Shown here in pieces: positions 17,901-26,800 of a DNA stretch of 64,000 nucleotides. Every line of letters starts with the position of its first letter. The stretch's first letter is position 1. The stretch is from F1-120-MAGs238 sp964484185. GTDB lineage: Bacteria; Planctomycetota; Phycisphaerae; Phycisphaerales; UBA1924. The position numbers and the translations under genes are program-made. Location: NCBI GenBank assembly GCA_964484185.1, contig CAZAEQ010000008.1:1-64000 (forward strand), given 5' to 3'. Under the pieces are notes generated by a model. It saw nothing but the letters and a program-made list of their open reading frames with translations, was not told where the DNA came from and did not search any database.

Positions 17901-18408
17901 GGCGGCGACCAGTTTCCGACGGACTTGCGGTCTCGCATTCGTCGAGGTGCCGCACGAATTCAATGCGCAATCAAGCACGGAAGAAGTCGATGCGATCGAG
18001 AAGATCGTCGGCGAGCTTCTTGGCCGCATCGTTGTCGGTCGTGAGGGCAATGAGCATCCCCTGACCATTGAAGATATTCTGATTGTCGCTCCGTTCAACA
18101 TGCAGGTGAGACGCCTTAAGGCTCGTCTTGGCGTCGATGCAAGGGTGGGAAGCGTTGATAAATTCCAGGGCCAGGAGGCGCCAGTGGTAATCGTCTCGAT
18201 GTGTGCCTCGGCTGCGGAGGATGTGCCCAGAGGCGTCGAGTTCATACTGAACACGAACCGGCTCAACGTAGCTGTCTCGCGCGCGCAGTGTCTGGCGGTC
18301 GTTGTCGGATGTCGTGGGCTGATGGCCTCGCGATGCACGACGATTGAACGGATGAAAATGGCGAACCTCTACTGCTGGCTCGCAGCGCATGCGGAAACAC
18401 AGGTGTAA
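14944..18408 (+). CDS. TM0106-type RecB-like nuclease fused to RNase H-like and UPF1-like helicase domains
   Basis: A 1154-aa multidomain enzyme. Residues 1-250 form a RecB/Cas4-like PD-(D/E)XK nuclease (EVWDTKLARSAKPYFLVQLCAYAEML, with D and K in place). Residues 330-520 form an RNase H-fold exonuclease (DVFFDMEGYP ... NRVDCESTLHLRNWL). Residues 740-1140 form a superfamily 1B helicase: Walker A GPPGTGKTFTA near 771, Walker B IIDEAGQ near 880, GDQMQLAQPIQG, DKFQGQEAPVVIVS and NVAVSRA. This is the TM0106 architecture, found in genomic islands and suspected of roles in DNA repair or defence. The GTG start follows AAGGTGG closely. No terminator was recognised between its stop and the convergent DUF2130 gene (18409-18635). 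Confidence 0.85.
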   Translation: MHRDGNNVLWFSPTDLTVFLDGEFPSWMNRWYAEQCALGLPASGGTLPHKFKAPHVGAATCSIDVNAELNLIARKGNEHEKAFLKELKEQGNQVFECPVDANEPEIATRAMYAGAKIIYQACLQADQWRGFADFLNKRDGPSRLGDYHYEVWDTKLARSAKPYFLVQLCAYAEMLEHIQGVRPKEVEIVLGNGNRVRFTTDHYFYYYRELKKTFIEYQNTLDLTAPPYPGDSTGFGRWSTYAEDLLQASDDLACVAFMTRLQARRLRNSGIKSMGDLASSKATGVPDMSAAIFLRHKQQASLQIDSRGEQKPHFSVVRPSDTDARRGLAALPPASASDVFFDMEGYPLAVGGLEYLFGVVYLNGDKPEFVDWWAHDNIQEKVAFEQFIDWVFARWKNDPSMHIYHYASYEVSAARRLMGKYATREHQVDDLLRHGVFVDLYAIVRQGLLVGTPSYSLKEIEKLYLPKREGGVTTAGGSVVAYQHWLDEPDGETWRTSEKLRAIRDYNRVDCESTLHLRNWLVEQQKHEKIPFLPTPPVEVENEATETAEGSANPTAELVNKLLGQVAARAVQPAERARVQELLAWLLEFHWREAKPVFWKMFDRHAKSDDELADDLDCLVGMQRTAAARQAVKRSWSYEYRFDPDQDTKLHEGSACFFAHDLSVMCEIIAFDSEQGILQIKLGPKAQEPPGRLSLIPNEYVRAKPIPNAILRFVSAWSAGTSTSPAIEDILFRRPPRVNNHPGGPLIDGSPTVERIVDVATRLNNSSLFIQGPPGTGKTFTAAAIVVDLLSKGKSVGITSNSHKAILNTMDAVVRAAEKLGKTFSLTKVGGDDNESLIQSGKVMHTKSSLDPESIKPGVVVGGTAWLFSRDELVNKFDYLIIDEAGQVALANVVATGQCARNLILVGDQMQLAQPIQGSHPGESGKSALDYLLQGKATVPPEFGLFLDVTWRMHPHICSFISDAIYDGRLKPHPDNHRQKIRCVDPAATSFRRTCGLAFVEVPHEFNAQSSTEEVDAIEKIVGELLGRIVVGREGNEHPLTIEDILIVAPFNMQVRRLKARLGVDARVGSVDKFQGQEAPVVIVSMCASAAEDVPRGVEFILNTNRLNVAVSRAQCLAVVVGCRGLMASRCTTIERMKMANLYCWLAAHAETQV

Positions 18409-18635
18409 CCAAACCCGAACTTCGATCCCAGCCGAGTGAGTTAAGATCGCGTTTGTTTGGGAAGCTGAAGTACTAAGTGAAGAAAGAACAGGGAAGAGCA
18501 GAGCGGCCCACCCCATTCACCAATGCGGCTGTCCCGAACTGGAATTAAACGCACGATGCGTGTCAACTCGTCCCAGAACGGTGTTGGCTTCGTTAGCCCA
18601 GACACTGGGCTTGCTTCCTTCACTTCTCCAGCACG

Positions 18636-19913
18636 TCAGCCCGGCTCTGGGCTGTTGCCATTTCCGCCCTCCTCGAGCTGCGGCAGGTCCATGCCCTCCA
18701 GCGTAGGGAGAGTAGAACCAACGATGCCTTGGAAGTCACCATACATTCCATGAAGACAAAGGACTGCTGCCTGAATCTGCTTCTCTCTGCCTGACCAGAT
18801 TCGCTCCATGGCCCGCCGCTCTTTGTTCAGGCCGTCCTGGAGCTGCAGCAGCGGCTCAAGCATGCCGGTCACCCGCTGGGTGAACTCCGTCCCTGTGACA
18901 TAGTCGTAGGCTCGCTCGGTCTTGCCGAGCTTCCCATCCGCTGCCAGTCTGCTCTTGGCAACACCGATGAGTCCGGCACGCAGCGCGAGTGCCAGGCCGA
19001 TCACGCAAGACCGGGTGCAGATCCACACGCCATCGATCTGGGTTAAATTCGCCGTATCCGGCGGCATCACCTCCGTCACAATGACCGCAAGCTCCGCTTT
19101 GGCCTTGCGCTGGTCATCTCGCAATTTGGGAAGCCAGCCCGCAGTCCACTTCTTGGAGTTCTTGGTCTCCCACAGAATGCTGCCGCAGTCCAAGCCGGAA
19201 GGTTCCAGAACGCGCTGGAGAATGTCCGCCCCGTTCACACCTTTGCTGATGGGTGTGATGTCATCAATCGGGAAGGCACCTGAAAGCACATCTTCGAGGA
19301 TGAGTTCCAGGGCCTCCCCTTGTGCCTGTTGTGAACCCTGAGCGAGCTTCTGCCGCAGGTCCTCGACTTGGCGGCGAAGCGATGCGTTCTGCTCCTGATT
19401 CTCCTTGTCTTTCAGCAGGTGTTCCTCCGCCGCCTGCTTCTTCGCCGCATCGCGAGCGATGTCAGTTTCCGCCTTGATGCGGCGAGCGACTTCCAAGTCA
19501 AGACTCTCCGCCTTCTCCTGAAGTTCTCGCTCACGCTTGCGGAGGGCCAGTTCCGTGGTCTGGGCGGTCTTGAGCTTCCCTTCGAGTTCGCTCACCCGCT
19601 CGGCATCCGCCCGCCGCTCCAGTGCAACATCTTCCGCCGCCTTCTTTTTCGCATCGGCCACCAGAGCAGCGCGAGCAGCACCCACGCCAGCATCGATGCC
19701 GCTCTTGAGCTTCTGCTCCATTTCCGCGGCGGCCTTCTCATTGGCGGCCTTCTGCTCGGCGACCTTCTTGGCTTCCTTCTCAAGCCTTGCCTTCTCGACA
19801 TCTACCCCGGCCTGCAACTCCAGCCGGATCTGGTCGGAAAGCTGGCTCGTCATCGCCTGGGTGATTTCGATCTTGGTCTGACACTTGGGACAATTGATCA
19901 TGTTCGTATTCAC
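18636..19913 (-). CDS. DUF2130 protein with zinc finger and long coiled coil
   Basis: A 425-aa protein. It starts with a short metal-binding knuckle, CPKC at residues 8-11, followed by about 170 residues of Lys/Glu/Ala-rich coiled coil. The C-terminal 220 residues match the DUF2130 family: LILEDVLSGAFPIDDITPIS, GSILWETKNSKKWTAGWLPKL and AVIVTEVMPP. The WETKNSK segment with a preceding acidic strand resembles a PD-(D/E)XK-type nuclease core, and a nuclease role is the common suggestion for this family and the related RmuC proteins. It is convergent with the TM0106 gene and forms a minus-strand series with the two genes upstream. Confidence 0.82.
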   Translation of the reverse strand: MNTNMINCPKCQTKIEITQAMTSQLSDQIRLELQAGVDVEKARLEKEAKKVAEQKAANEKAAAEMEQKLKSGIDAGVGAARAALVADAKKKAAEDVALERRADAERVSELEGKLKTAQTTELALRKRERELQEKAESLDLEVARRIKAETDIARDAAKKQAAEEHLLKDKENQEQNASLRRQVEDLRQKLAQGSQQAQGEALELILEDVLSGAFPIDDITPISKGVNGADILQRVLEPSGLDCGSILWETKNSKKWTAGWLPKLRDDQRKAKAELAVIVTEVMPPDTANLTQIDGVWICTRSCVIGLALALRAGLIGVAKSRLAADGKLGKTERAYDYVTGTEFTQRVTGMLEPLLQLQDGLNKERRAMERIWSGREKQIQAAVLCLHGMYGDFQGIVGSTLPTLEGMDLPQLEEGGNGNSPEPG

Positions 19914-20038
19914 TGAAATCTCCTACTTTCGTTGCACTAAGTAAACTCGTTTCATTTTGCGGTACGCGCGACGACCTGGCGAATTGATTCGCCCGCCGCT
20001 TCGATAGGCACCGAGCGCCTTTACGTCAATATTTCTGA

Positions 20039-20305
20039 CTACCACCAGTTCCGCGTGCGGCACGATCTATTGGGGCAGAGCGGATTCAGCAGCATTGAGA
20101 GAAACGGGGAGGTCTTGCTCTGACCACCGAAATCCATTCCAATTCCACTACATCCGCATCGGACGCACGTTTTCGGTCGCAGACACAGGTAGAAAATACC
20201 CACCGACACCGCGCCTATCGCCAACCGGGTTGTCAAACCTGTTTGAGCACACCAGAGCAGTACGTTGAGAATCAGGACCACCAATAGTTTTTTCCATATC
20301 AACAT
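20039..20305 (-). CDS. Small membrane protein with zinc-ribbon-like tail
   Basis: An 88-aa protein. Two hydrophobic helices (LLVVLILNVLLWCAQTGL and LAIGAVSVGIFYLCL) are followed by a Cys-rich cytoplasmic tail, CVRCGCSG ... CPNRSC, that could bind zinc. The ATG at 20305 is preceded by GGAGG at 6-nt spacing, in a leader (TGGAGGTGCACTATG) nearly identical to that of the phosphatase gene at 12590. An upstream in-frame start at 20326 is less good. I do not recognise a family; membrane anchoring of a partner is a possible role. Confidence 0.6.
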   Translation of the reverse strand: MLIWKKLLVVLILNVLLWCAQTGLTTRLAIGAVSVGIFYLCLRPKTCVRCGCSGIGMDFGGQSKTSPFLSMLLNPLCPNRSCRTRNWW

Positions 20306-20395
20306 AGTGCACCTCCATTGATTCAACGGTGTCGAGTTCGATTCCGCACGGAATCCAGGCGGTGATGCTGCAGACCTTCCATTAGCGTTTTCGTG

Positions 20396-20860
20396 TCACA
20401 TCGCGGGCATAGTTCGCTTGTCCCAGAGTGCGTTAATTGCATCTGCATCCTCGGGCGACTGAAGGAAGTTTGTACCGTTCTGAAACCGAGCGAATGTGGT
20501 TTGTCCCGCGTCATTGTCGGCCTTCAAGTCTGCGATCGAAATGACTTTTGCGCGACCCAGCCATCTGTCAAACTTGATAGGTACCTGTTTTTTGTCGCGG
20601 AGTTTTTGAACTTTCTCCGGCGACCAACCGGTTTTGTCGACCACAGGTACTGCCGGCCCGGTGATTTCGCCGCGAGCGATGAACCCGACTTTTGCCAGAT
20701 AGATGTACACGCGATCGCCTTCGGCTGAATCAAGCAGGGCTTTGTGCGCACTGTTCGTTGTGAGAACAGTCCAGTGCTTCGTGGCAAGCTTGGCGTTCCA
20801 ATCTGTATCGATTTTGGGATAGTCTTTGATGCTCGTGACGAATATCCAAGTGTTCTTCAT
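20396..20860 (-). CDS. EVE/PUA-like domain protein
   Basis: A 154-aa single-domain protein. The sequence pattern TWIFVTSIKDY at the start, an internal WTVLTTNSAHKALL, and GDRVYIYLAKVGFIARGEITG is that of EVE/PUA-like domains, which bind modified bases in DNA or RNA and often partner with modification-dependent restriction enzymes. The strand-ending G-E-I-T-G and aromatic cage candidates (W, Y, F) are present. An excellent AGGAG ribosome site sits before the ATG. No nuclease is fused to it; the nearby DUF2130 protein is a candidate partner. It has a 277-bp upstream region (20861-21137) in which I see no clear promoter. Confidence 0.62.
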   Translation of the reverse strand: MKNTWIFVTSIKDYPKIDTDWNAKLATKHWTVLTTNSAHKALLDSAEGDRVYIYLAKVGFIARGEITGPAVPVVDKTGWSPEKVQKLRDKKQVPIKFDRWLGRAKVISIADLKADNDAGQTTFARFQNGTNFLQSPEDADAINALWDKRTMPAM

Positions 20861-21137
20861 AACAAACTCCTGTTGTGTGACCGTGGAATGCGTTCGGGGC
20901 TGTTCTGGTTGACTCTAGGGTGACACCCCGTGCCCCCCGTTCTGACCGCCCGACCGAGACAACTCTCAAGAATCGTCGGCCGTATGAGTCCTTATGCAAG
21001 TCTCGTGCCAGACTGAAATATTGCCATCGAAGCTGTAACAAGCCACTTGCGGCAGTACTCGTTGAATGCGGCACAACCAGGAATGTGGTCTCAACAAAAA
21101 TAGTTGTACTAGTAAACCCACAAGTTCCTGGCCCCTA

Positions 21138-22724
21138 TTACTCATGCTTCCACTTCACACCCAGCCGGTCCAGTTGTGCAGACAGGGTCTGATAGTTGGC
21201 AAAGCCGAGCAACTCTGCCGCAACCGTCTTTTTTCCGCCAGCTTCCTGCATGGCGCGGGCCAAGAACTGCTTTTGGAGGCTGTCTAGGTGGGTTATGAGC
21301 GAGAAACCGTTGCCGAGGGGCACATTCAGGAAGCTCTGGTTAGGTGGAGCGGAACCATCCGATAGCCCGGCCTCAATATTCGCCGGCTGGATTGCGTCGC
21401 CATCCACCATTACCGCGGCTTGGAGAAGAACGTTGTAAAGCTGGCGAACGTTTCCAGGCCACAACTGCTGAGACAGAAATTTCTTTGTACCGACAGAAAG
21501 GTGTTTGTGCTTGTATCCAGGCTCTGTGCGAGCAAAGTCCTGGTTGATACGGGCAAACAGGTGGTCAGCGATAATGGGAATGTCAGATGCACGATCCCGG
21601 AGCGGCGGAATCTTGAGTATGAACGTTGCAAGCCGGTAGTACAGGTCCTCACGGAATCGCCCCGCCGCGACTTCAGCCTGCAAGTCACGATTGGTGGCGG
21701 CAATGATGCGGACATCGGCCGTGATCTCTTTAGTATCGCCAACGCGATTGAAGCGACGGAGTGCGGGCGGATCATCGGTGCCGGGCTGAAGGACGCGAAG
21801 CAGTTTGGCCTGCATACTAAGGTCACACTCGCCAACCTCGTCCAAGAACAGCGTGCCGCCATCAGCCTGTTCAAACGCACCGATACGGTCTGCGATTGCT
21901 CCCGTAAAACCGCCCTTCTTGTGCCCAAAAAGCTCAGATTCAAGCAGTTCTTTCGGCACCGCAGCGCAGTTGATTGCGATGAATGGTTTGCTGGGACGGC
22001 AACTTGTCGCGTGCAGAGCGCGTGCAAATACATCCTTCCCCACGCCGCTCTCCCCAAGGAGCAGAACGCCAACATCCCGCAGTGCAATCCGCTTGGCACG
22101 ACCAATGACGGCGCGAATCTGGGGACTCTTTCCAATGACGGCACCGAAACCCTCTGTCCCATTGTCGGCCGCGATTTCGCCACTGAGCACGCGGTCAGCG
22201 GCATGAAGGACACTCGGCAAGTAGTCCACCATGAGATCAAACGGGATGGTGGTTGGATTGACCTTGCCTTGATGGGTCTGGTAGAAAGTCGCGGGATAGC
22301 GGCTCTTTCCAAGCAGTACCCAGACGGCCGTCATCGCGGGCGTGCCTGGGCTCAGGTGGATAGAAAGTGAGCATGCGCCGGCTTTGGCGGTGACTTTCCC
22401 CAGGACGCCATCGGCTGCTTCAAAAATGTCTGAGTAATCGACCGGGCTTTTGAGCTTCACTACATGAGCCTGAGCAAGAGGACCGACCCACTCTGCGAAT
22501 TGCTTTGCAAGCGGCGCTGGCAGGTCTCCCAAGAGATGAATTTCGTCAAAAGACATCTGATCCATCAGTGTTTTTACAGGGCCTGAACCCTCAACTTTGC
22601 GAGCCGCACCTCGGCCGAGCGCCGTTACGGCTTCGGCAACAGATCCTCCCTTCGCGGTCGCCCAGGCGTTGAGATCGGCATCACCGATCCACGAGAAGAC
22701 GAGTTTTCGAGTGTCTGAAGCGAT
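21138..22724 (-). CDS. Sigma-54-dependent activator with CARF-like N-terminal sensor (RtcR-like)
   Basis: A bacterial enhancer-binding protein. The AAA+ core has Walker A GESGVGKD, the sigma-54 contact loop as GGFTGA (Ala to Gly in GAFTGA) and Walker B GGTLFLDEVGE, then a C-terminal helix-turn-helix (TVAAELLGFANYQTLSAQL). The N-terminal part contains SIHLSPGTPAMTAVW and PATFYQTH, a pattern like the ligand loop of CARF domains in RtcR. The first ATG is at 22565, but the frame stays open 53 codons further and reads like the missing start of the sensor (RKLVFSWIGDADLNAW, then MDQMSFDEIHLLGDLP). The only well-placed start is an ATC at 22724 with GGAG 7 nt before it. That gives 528 aa and a rare start codon, or a start lost by mutation. 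CARF domains bind cyclic or 2',3'-phosphorylated oligonucleotides; this protein is likely switched by such a ligand. Confidence 0.85.
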   Translation of the reverse strand: MASDTRKLVFSWIGDADLNAWATAKGGSVAEAVTALGRGAARKVEGSGPVKTLMDQMSFDEIHLLGDLPAPLAKQFAEWVGPLAQAHVVKLKSPVDYSDIFEAADGVLGKVTAKAGACSLSIHLSPGTPAMTAVWVLLGKSRYPATFYQTHQGKVNPTTIPFDLMVDYLPSVLHAADRVLSGEIAADNGTEGFGAVIGKSPQIRAVIGRAKRIALRDVGVLLLGESGVGKDVFARALHATSCRPSKPFIAINCAAVPKELLESELFGHKKGGFTGAIADRIGAFEQADGGTLFLDEVGECDLSMQAKLLRVLQPGTDDPPALRRFNRVGDTKEITADVRIIAATNRDLQAEVAAGRFREDLYYRLATFILKIPPLRDRASDIPIIADHLFARINQDFARTEPGYKHKHLSVGTKKFLSQQLWPGNVRQLYNVLLQAAVMVDGDAIQPANIEAGLSDGSAPPNQSFLNVPLGNGFSLITHLDSLQKQFLARAMQEAGGKKTVAAELLGFANYQTLSAQLDRLGVKWKHE

Positions 22725-22813
22725 GGGACAACTCCATTTGTATTCGGGACAATCAGCATTGTATCCCTGCCAGCCGATCAGCCGTTGGACCGGTATTTTG
22801 ACAAGTTACGCAA

Positions 22814-22830
22814 TTGGCACGGCCATTGCA
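22814..22830 (+). promoter_or_regulatory. Sigma-54 promoter facing right
   Basis: TTGGCACGGCCATTGCA has GG (22816-22817) and GC (22828-22829) exactly 10 bp apart and matches the TGGCACG-N4-TTGC consensus at every key position. It lies about 90 bp from the divergent sigma-54 activator start and directly upstream of the genes at 22843 and 23335. Transcription would begin near 22841. Confidence 0.82.
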
Positions 22831-22842
22831 ATATGGCTCCGT

Positions 22843-23253
22843 ATGACCAACAAACAATCATCCGGATCGCTCCTCGCTCCCGACGACCTCCGAGTCGGAG
22901 CGTATGTCGCGCTCCACTCGTTACTCGCAACCCCGCGGCAGCCTCTGGAAGAGCCAGAACTGCGCCCTCATATTCGACCCCGCCGCGATGCTCCGGTCCT
23001 TGGTTACGGGATGCCGGTGCAGATTCGTGCTGTTTCCCTTCCGTTTCTGGTGTGTGCAATTCTTCAGCCTGGTGGCGCTCACTCGGGCCCCGCGATTCTT
23101 GATTTGCGAGAAGTGCGGCTCATCGGCGTGTCGCGCCAGTTTGTCCGCGCGATCGCTGGCTTCGAGCAAGCTGCCGGCGGTGCACGGAAAGACGCAATAC
23201 CCCAGGAGCAAAAAGCCGCCGTAGGAGTGGCGGCAATTGGTCGGCCTGCGTGA
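22843..23253 (+). CDS. Conserved-looking hypothetical protein under the sigma-54 promoter
   Basis: A 136-aa frame from the ATG at 22843. The central part reads APDDLRVGAYVALHSLL, then GYGMPVQIRAVSLPFLVCAIL and ILDLREVRLIGVSRQFVRA, a balanced hydrophobic pattern that looks like a folded small beta protein. I do not recognise the family. The predicted sigma-54 start site is only about 2 nt before the ATG, so the mRNA would be nearly leaderless; no Shine-Dalgarno is visible. An upstream extension of the frame to 22597 runs antisense to the activator's N-terminus and is not credible. As first gene of a sensor-controlled operon it is a likely effector or RNA-handling protein, by context only. Confidence 0.5.
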   Translation: MTNKQSSGSLLAPDDLRVGAYVALHSLLATPRQPLEEPELRPHIRPRRDAPVLGYGMPVQIRAVSLPFLVCAILQPGGAHSGPAILDLREVRLIGVSRQFVRAIAGFEQAAGGARKDAIPQEQKAAVGVAAIGRPA

Positions 23254-23334
23254 GTTTGAATTGCTGCATCGCAACGGAATCCCAATTGGCACGCTGGTCG
23301 CATTCACGCTAAACAAAACGAAAGGGTCACAGAC

Positions 23335-23637
23335 ATGGTCGCTGTCAATCACCGCAATCTCCTCCGCTTTACGACACACGCCTCCGTCCGCTGCCAGCAA
23401 CGGGGATTCACTGATGAGATCATCGAATCTGTGATTCGCCACGGCCAGGAATACCACGCTGGCGATGGTGCCAAAGCCTACTTCCTCGGCACCCGCGCGG
23501 TGACCGAAGCAAAGCAAAAACTTGGAATCAATCTGGATACCAGCCGCAACGTTGCAGTAATCGTCTCGGAAGACGACGCCATTGTCACCGTCCAACGTGT
23601 CTCCCGACCAAAACGCTCGTGGCGGGGGCGGCACTAA
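23335..23637 (+). CDS. DUF4258 domain protein
   Basis: A 100-aa protein with the DUF4258 pattern: FTTHASVRCQQRGFTDEIIESVIRHG, an aromatic/basic strand (AKAYFLG), and VAVIVSEDDAIVTVQRV near the end. DUF4258 proteins are small RelE-like or toxin-like proteins often found next to HTH antitoxins, though none is beside this one. The ATG at 23335 is preceded by GAAAGGG. It lies 81 bp after the hypothetical gene and 23 bp before the VWA fragment, so all three probably formed one operon under the sigma-54 promoter. Confidence 0.7.
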   Translation: MVAVNHRNLLRFTTHASVRCQQRGFTDEIIESVIRHGQEYHAGDGAKAYFLGTRAVTEAKQKLGINLDTSRNVAVIVSEDDAIVTVQRVSRPKRSWRGRH

Positions 23638-23660
23638 GGTTAGAACGTGGAGTTATTCCC

Positions 23661-23893
23661 TTGTTTAAGGAAGACCTTATAACCACCCTGTCGGACTTCA
23701 CAATTGCCACTCCTCGGCCCTTGCCCGTGATCGTCCTCGCGGATGTCAGTGGCAGCATGAGCGAGAACGGCAAAATTATTCTCTGAACCACGCGCTGGAC
23801 GAAATGATCAGATCTTTCGCCGCGGAAGCACAGGATCGTGCAGAGAGTCAGGTTTCAGTCATCACTTTTGGCAAAGATGGTTCGTACCTCTAA
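23661..23893 (+). pseudogene. Broken TerY-like VWA domain gene
   Basis: The first frame (TTG start at 23661, GGAG 8 nt before it) encodes PLPVIVLADVSGSMSENGKI, the metal-binding MIDAS start (DxSGS) of a von Willebrand A domain, and stops at 23786. The next helix and strand (LNHALDEMIRSF, then QVSVITFG) continue in another frame, consistent with loss of a single base near 23780. The domain is then cut off at about 23886, where the end of the DUF499 gene begins on the other strand. Two-thirds of the VWA fold is therefore missing. TerY-like VWA proteins work with kinases and phosphatases in stress and defence modules. Confidence 0.75.
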
Positions 23894-26800
23894 GCCTGCT
23901 CAAACCCCTGACTCTTGAACTTCAGCACGCGGCAGTTCTCCGTCACCGCCCGCACGATTGGCTGTTCGATCCCCTCTGGCACCTCTGCCTGAATCTCAAT
24001 TGTCACCGTCACATTTGCATCTTTCAGCCCCGTCAAATGTGCTAGCACCTCGGTGGCGATTCGCCCAGCATCGCGTCCAAGACGGGTCGAATCAACCTCG
24101 ACAACGCCATAGAAGCGGGTTGGGAGTTGTGGTCCAGTCGGCACAACAACGCCGCCCGCCGGCGAATTTCCGAAGCCAAGTAATCCACCTGTTGCGCCGG
24201 GACTGCTCGAAGTAACCGCAGTTCCACCCATTCCACCTTGTGACCCTGTTGTCGCAGCTTGTTCCGCTTCGGAGGTGATCTGCTTGCTCGCCACATCAGA
24301 GCGAACCACGACACTTCGCCCATCGGCAACCACGCTGTCAATCGACACCGTCTTAAGGCCAACAAAGCGTTTCTTCTTGTCATCGAAGTAGTCCGCATAG
24401 GCGAACCCCTCGCTCTGCCACATCAATCGACTGACCCCATCGCGGACCGCATCCAGCAACACCTGCGGCGACTTCAACCGCGGCAAATACAGGTACTGTG
24501 CGAAGTCATCCACAAGCTGTTTAACCGAGACACTCTCACCCCGCCACAGCGGCACACGATCAAGTTCCAGCCTGAGCAGCGTTCCAGCGAGCTTCGTCGC
24601 AAGGCCGCCATCGTTGATCAGCTTCTTCGACGCTCGCGGCGCTAGCCGATCCGCGCCTTGCAACCTGACCTCTGTGAACTCCACGGGCGCATGCGGGTCT
24701 CGCCGTCCATCCGCACCGGCTGCCTGGCCTGGGACCAGTAGCCACTGGAATGTCTCAGGAATGCGCTGTCCCACAGTCTCATCATTCTCCCGCGTCTTGG
24801 AATTGGCCTGCTTGCTCTGGAATGGGTCAAGGTTCAGGGTCTCGGCCTCATCCTTAATTGACTTCCACGCCAGGAAATGCCTTACTGCCGACTCCAACTC
24901 GGCGAGTCGAGTCTTGTCCGGCGCAAGGAACACAAGGGAATTTCGATTGAGCCGCGGACTCGTTCCGCGTTTCTCAATCATCTCTTTGACGGTTTGCATC
25001 GCCGGGCTGTTCATCACTCGCGCCGAATGCGAGTGCTCGGGCCCCAGGATCACCAACCTGGCTTCCTGATCGTCTGGCAAATCGCTGCTCGGCAGACAGA
25101 CATGCACTCGTGCAAACTCGCCGCGGGAATTGGCCTCATCCCTCAATCGGCGGCAAATCTCTTCATGCACCTCATCAATTCGCCGCTCAAGCTGCGCCAC
25201 ACGGTCTTGAGCCGTTCGTGTCACGCTCGCTTGCGTTGCCAACCAATACCGACTTTGATCTACGTACACATGTGTGGCCTGATCTGACAAACGCCTCAGT
25301 GCATCACCAAACGTGGCCGAGGTCTCACCGGGCTGCACGCAACCAAGCTTGATCCGTCGATCATCTATGCCGCGGTTCTGGGCTCCGCTGTGCGGCGCGG
25401 TTCCAATGAAAAGCGTCCTGGCCACACGCCGGTGCGCTGAAACTCGCCCAAAGGTCGCATTTTCCCCATCTAGTCGCCGCGGTGTCGAGTTCTCACCATC
25501 AACATCTTTCTCTACCACCGACACCCACGGATCATCCAGCACTTTCCGGGCCTCGCCAAATACATTTGGATCGTCCAGCGGAATCGTCGCCGGCATGATC
25601 AGCAGATTCCCATCTTGCCGCTCCCAAAGAGTGTGAATGACCGCTGCCATGAGTCGCAGCACGCCACGGGTCTTTTGAAAGCGCTCAAGTGTTCCCCAGT
25701 CCTGGAAGAGCCGATCGAACAACTCCGGGTGCATGGGGTACGAATTCTGAATGCGCCGCTCGTAGTCCGATTCTTTGCACTCTGACGGGAATTCCGAGCC
25801 CGCTTGACGATACATGTCCGCGAACGCACGTGCCACCGCATCCCGCGCCCCAAAGCGATCCGCCTCAATCGGTTGAAACAACCGCCTGCGCACGATCTCA
25901 AAACTCTCATCCACCGTTGCTGCACGCCAGGTACTCTGCACTCGGTCAAACGTGTTCTCGAGCCGTTTCAGTGCCTCGCGGCCGCCTTCGCCGCCGATTT
26001 CGATATCACTCGCGGGAAGAGATGCCACCAAAAACGCTCCCGGCGCGGCCTTGAATGCCTCAGTCAGTGACTGAGCAAAAGTCATGTTCGCATCAAACGA
26101 TCCCGCAGCGAGCCCCGGCGTTCCATACGACTGACGCACAAATGCAACCCACTCGTCAATCAGCACGATGCACGGGCTGTACTTCCGCAGCAGCGTCACC
26201 AGCGCTGCCGGACACACACCCTGCTCATCATCAGCTCGCACAAGCTCATATGCCTCTTTGGCCTTGCCGACCGAGTGACCGAGCTGCCAGGCAAGTTCGC
26301 CCCAGAGCGTGCGGATCAGTGTGCCATCGGGCTTCTTGAAGCCGGTCAATGACATCTTGTTGCCAACCAGAACCGCTCGGCTCACTTTGGGGAGCGTGCT
26401 CACACCCACCTTTTTAAGCAGGGGTTCAACTCCCGCCAGACTCGATGCGTTCACGCCGCTAAAGAGGTGATACAACGCAAGCATCGAGTGGGTCTTGCCG
26501 CCGCCGAAGTTGGTCTGCAATTTCACGACCGGGTCAACGGACTGCCCGCTCAGTCGCTGAATGCCGAGCGTGAGCAGATCCGAAAGCCCTTCCGTCAGAT
26601 ATGTGCGGCGAAAGAACTCAACAGGGTTGGTGTATTCAGCCGGGGCTTTATGCTGCGTATCAAACTGATCCTGATACACCTGCCAGAGGTCCGCCGCGAA
26701 CTCGGCCATCATGTAGTTGCCACCTGCAACATCGGCGTGGGGGGTAATGACATCACGCCAGCACGGAAGCCCAGTGGTGAACTTGCCCTCGACAGATACA

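Noticed and set aside
22597..22842. Upstream extension of the gene at 22843
   Set aside because: This stretch is antisense to the conserved N-terminal extension of the sigma-54 activator and contains the sigma-54 promoter.
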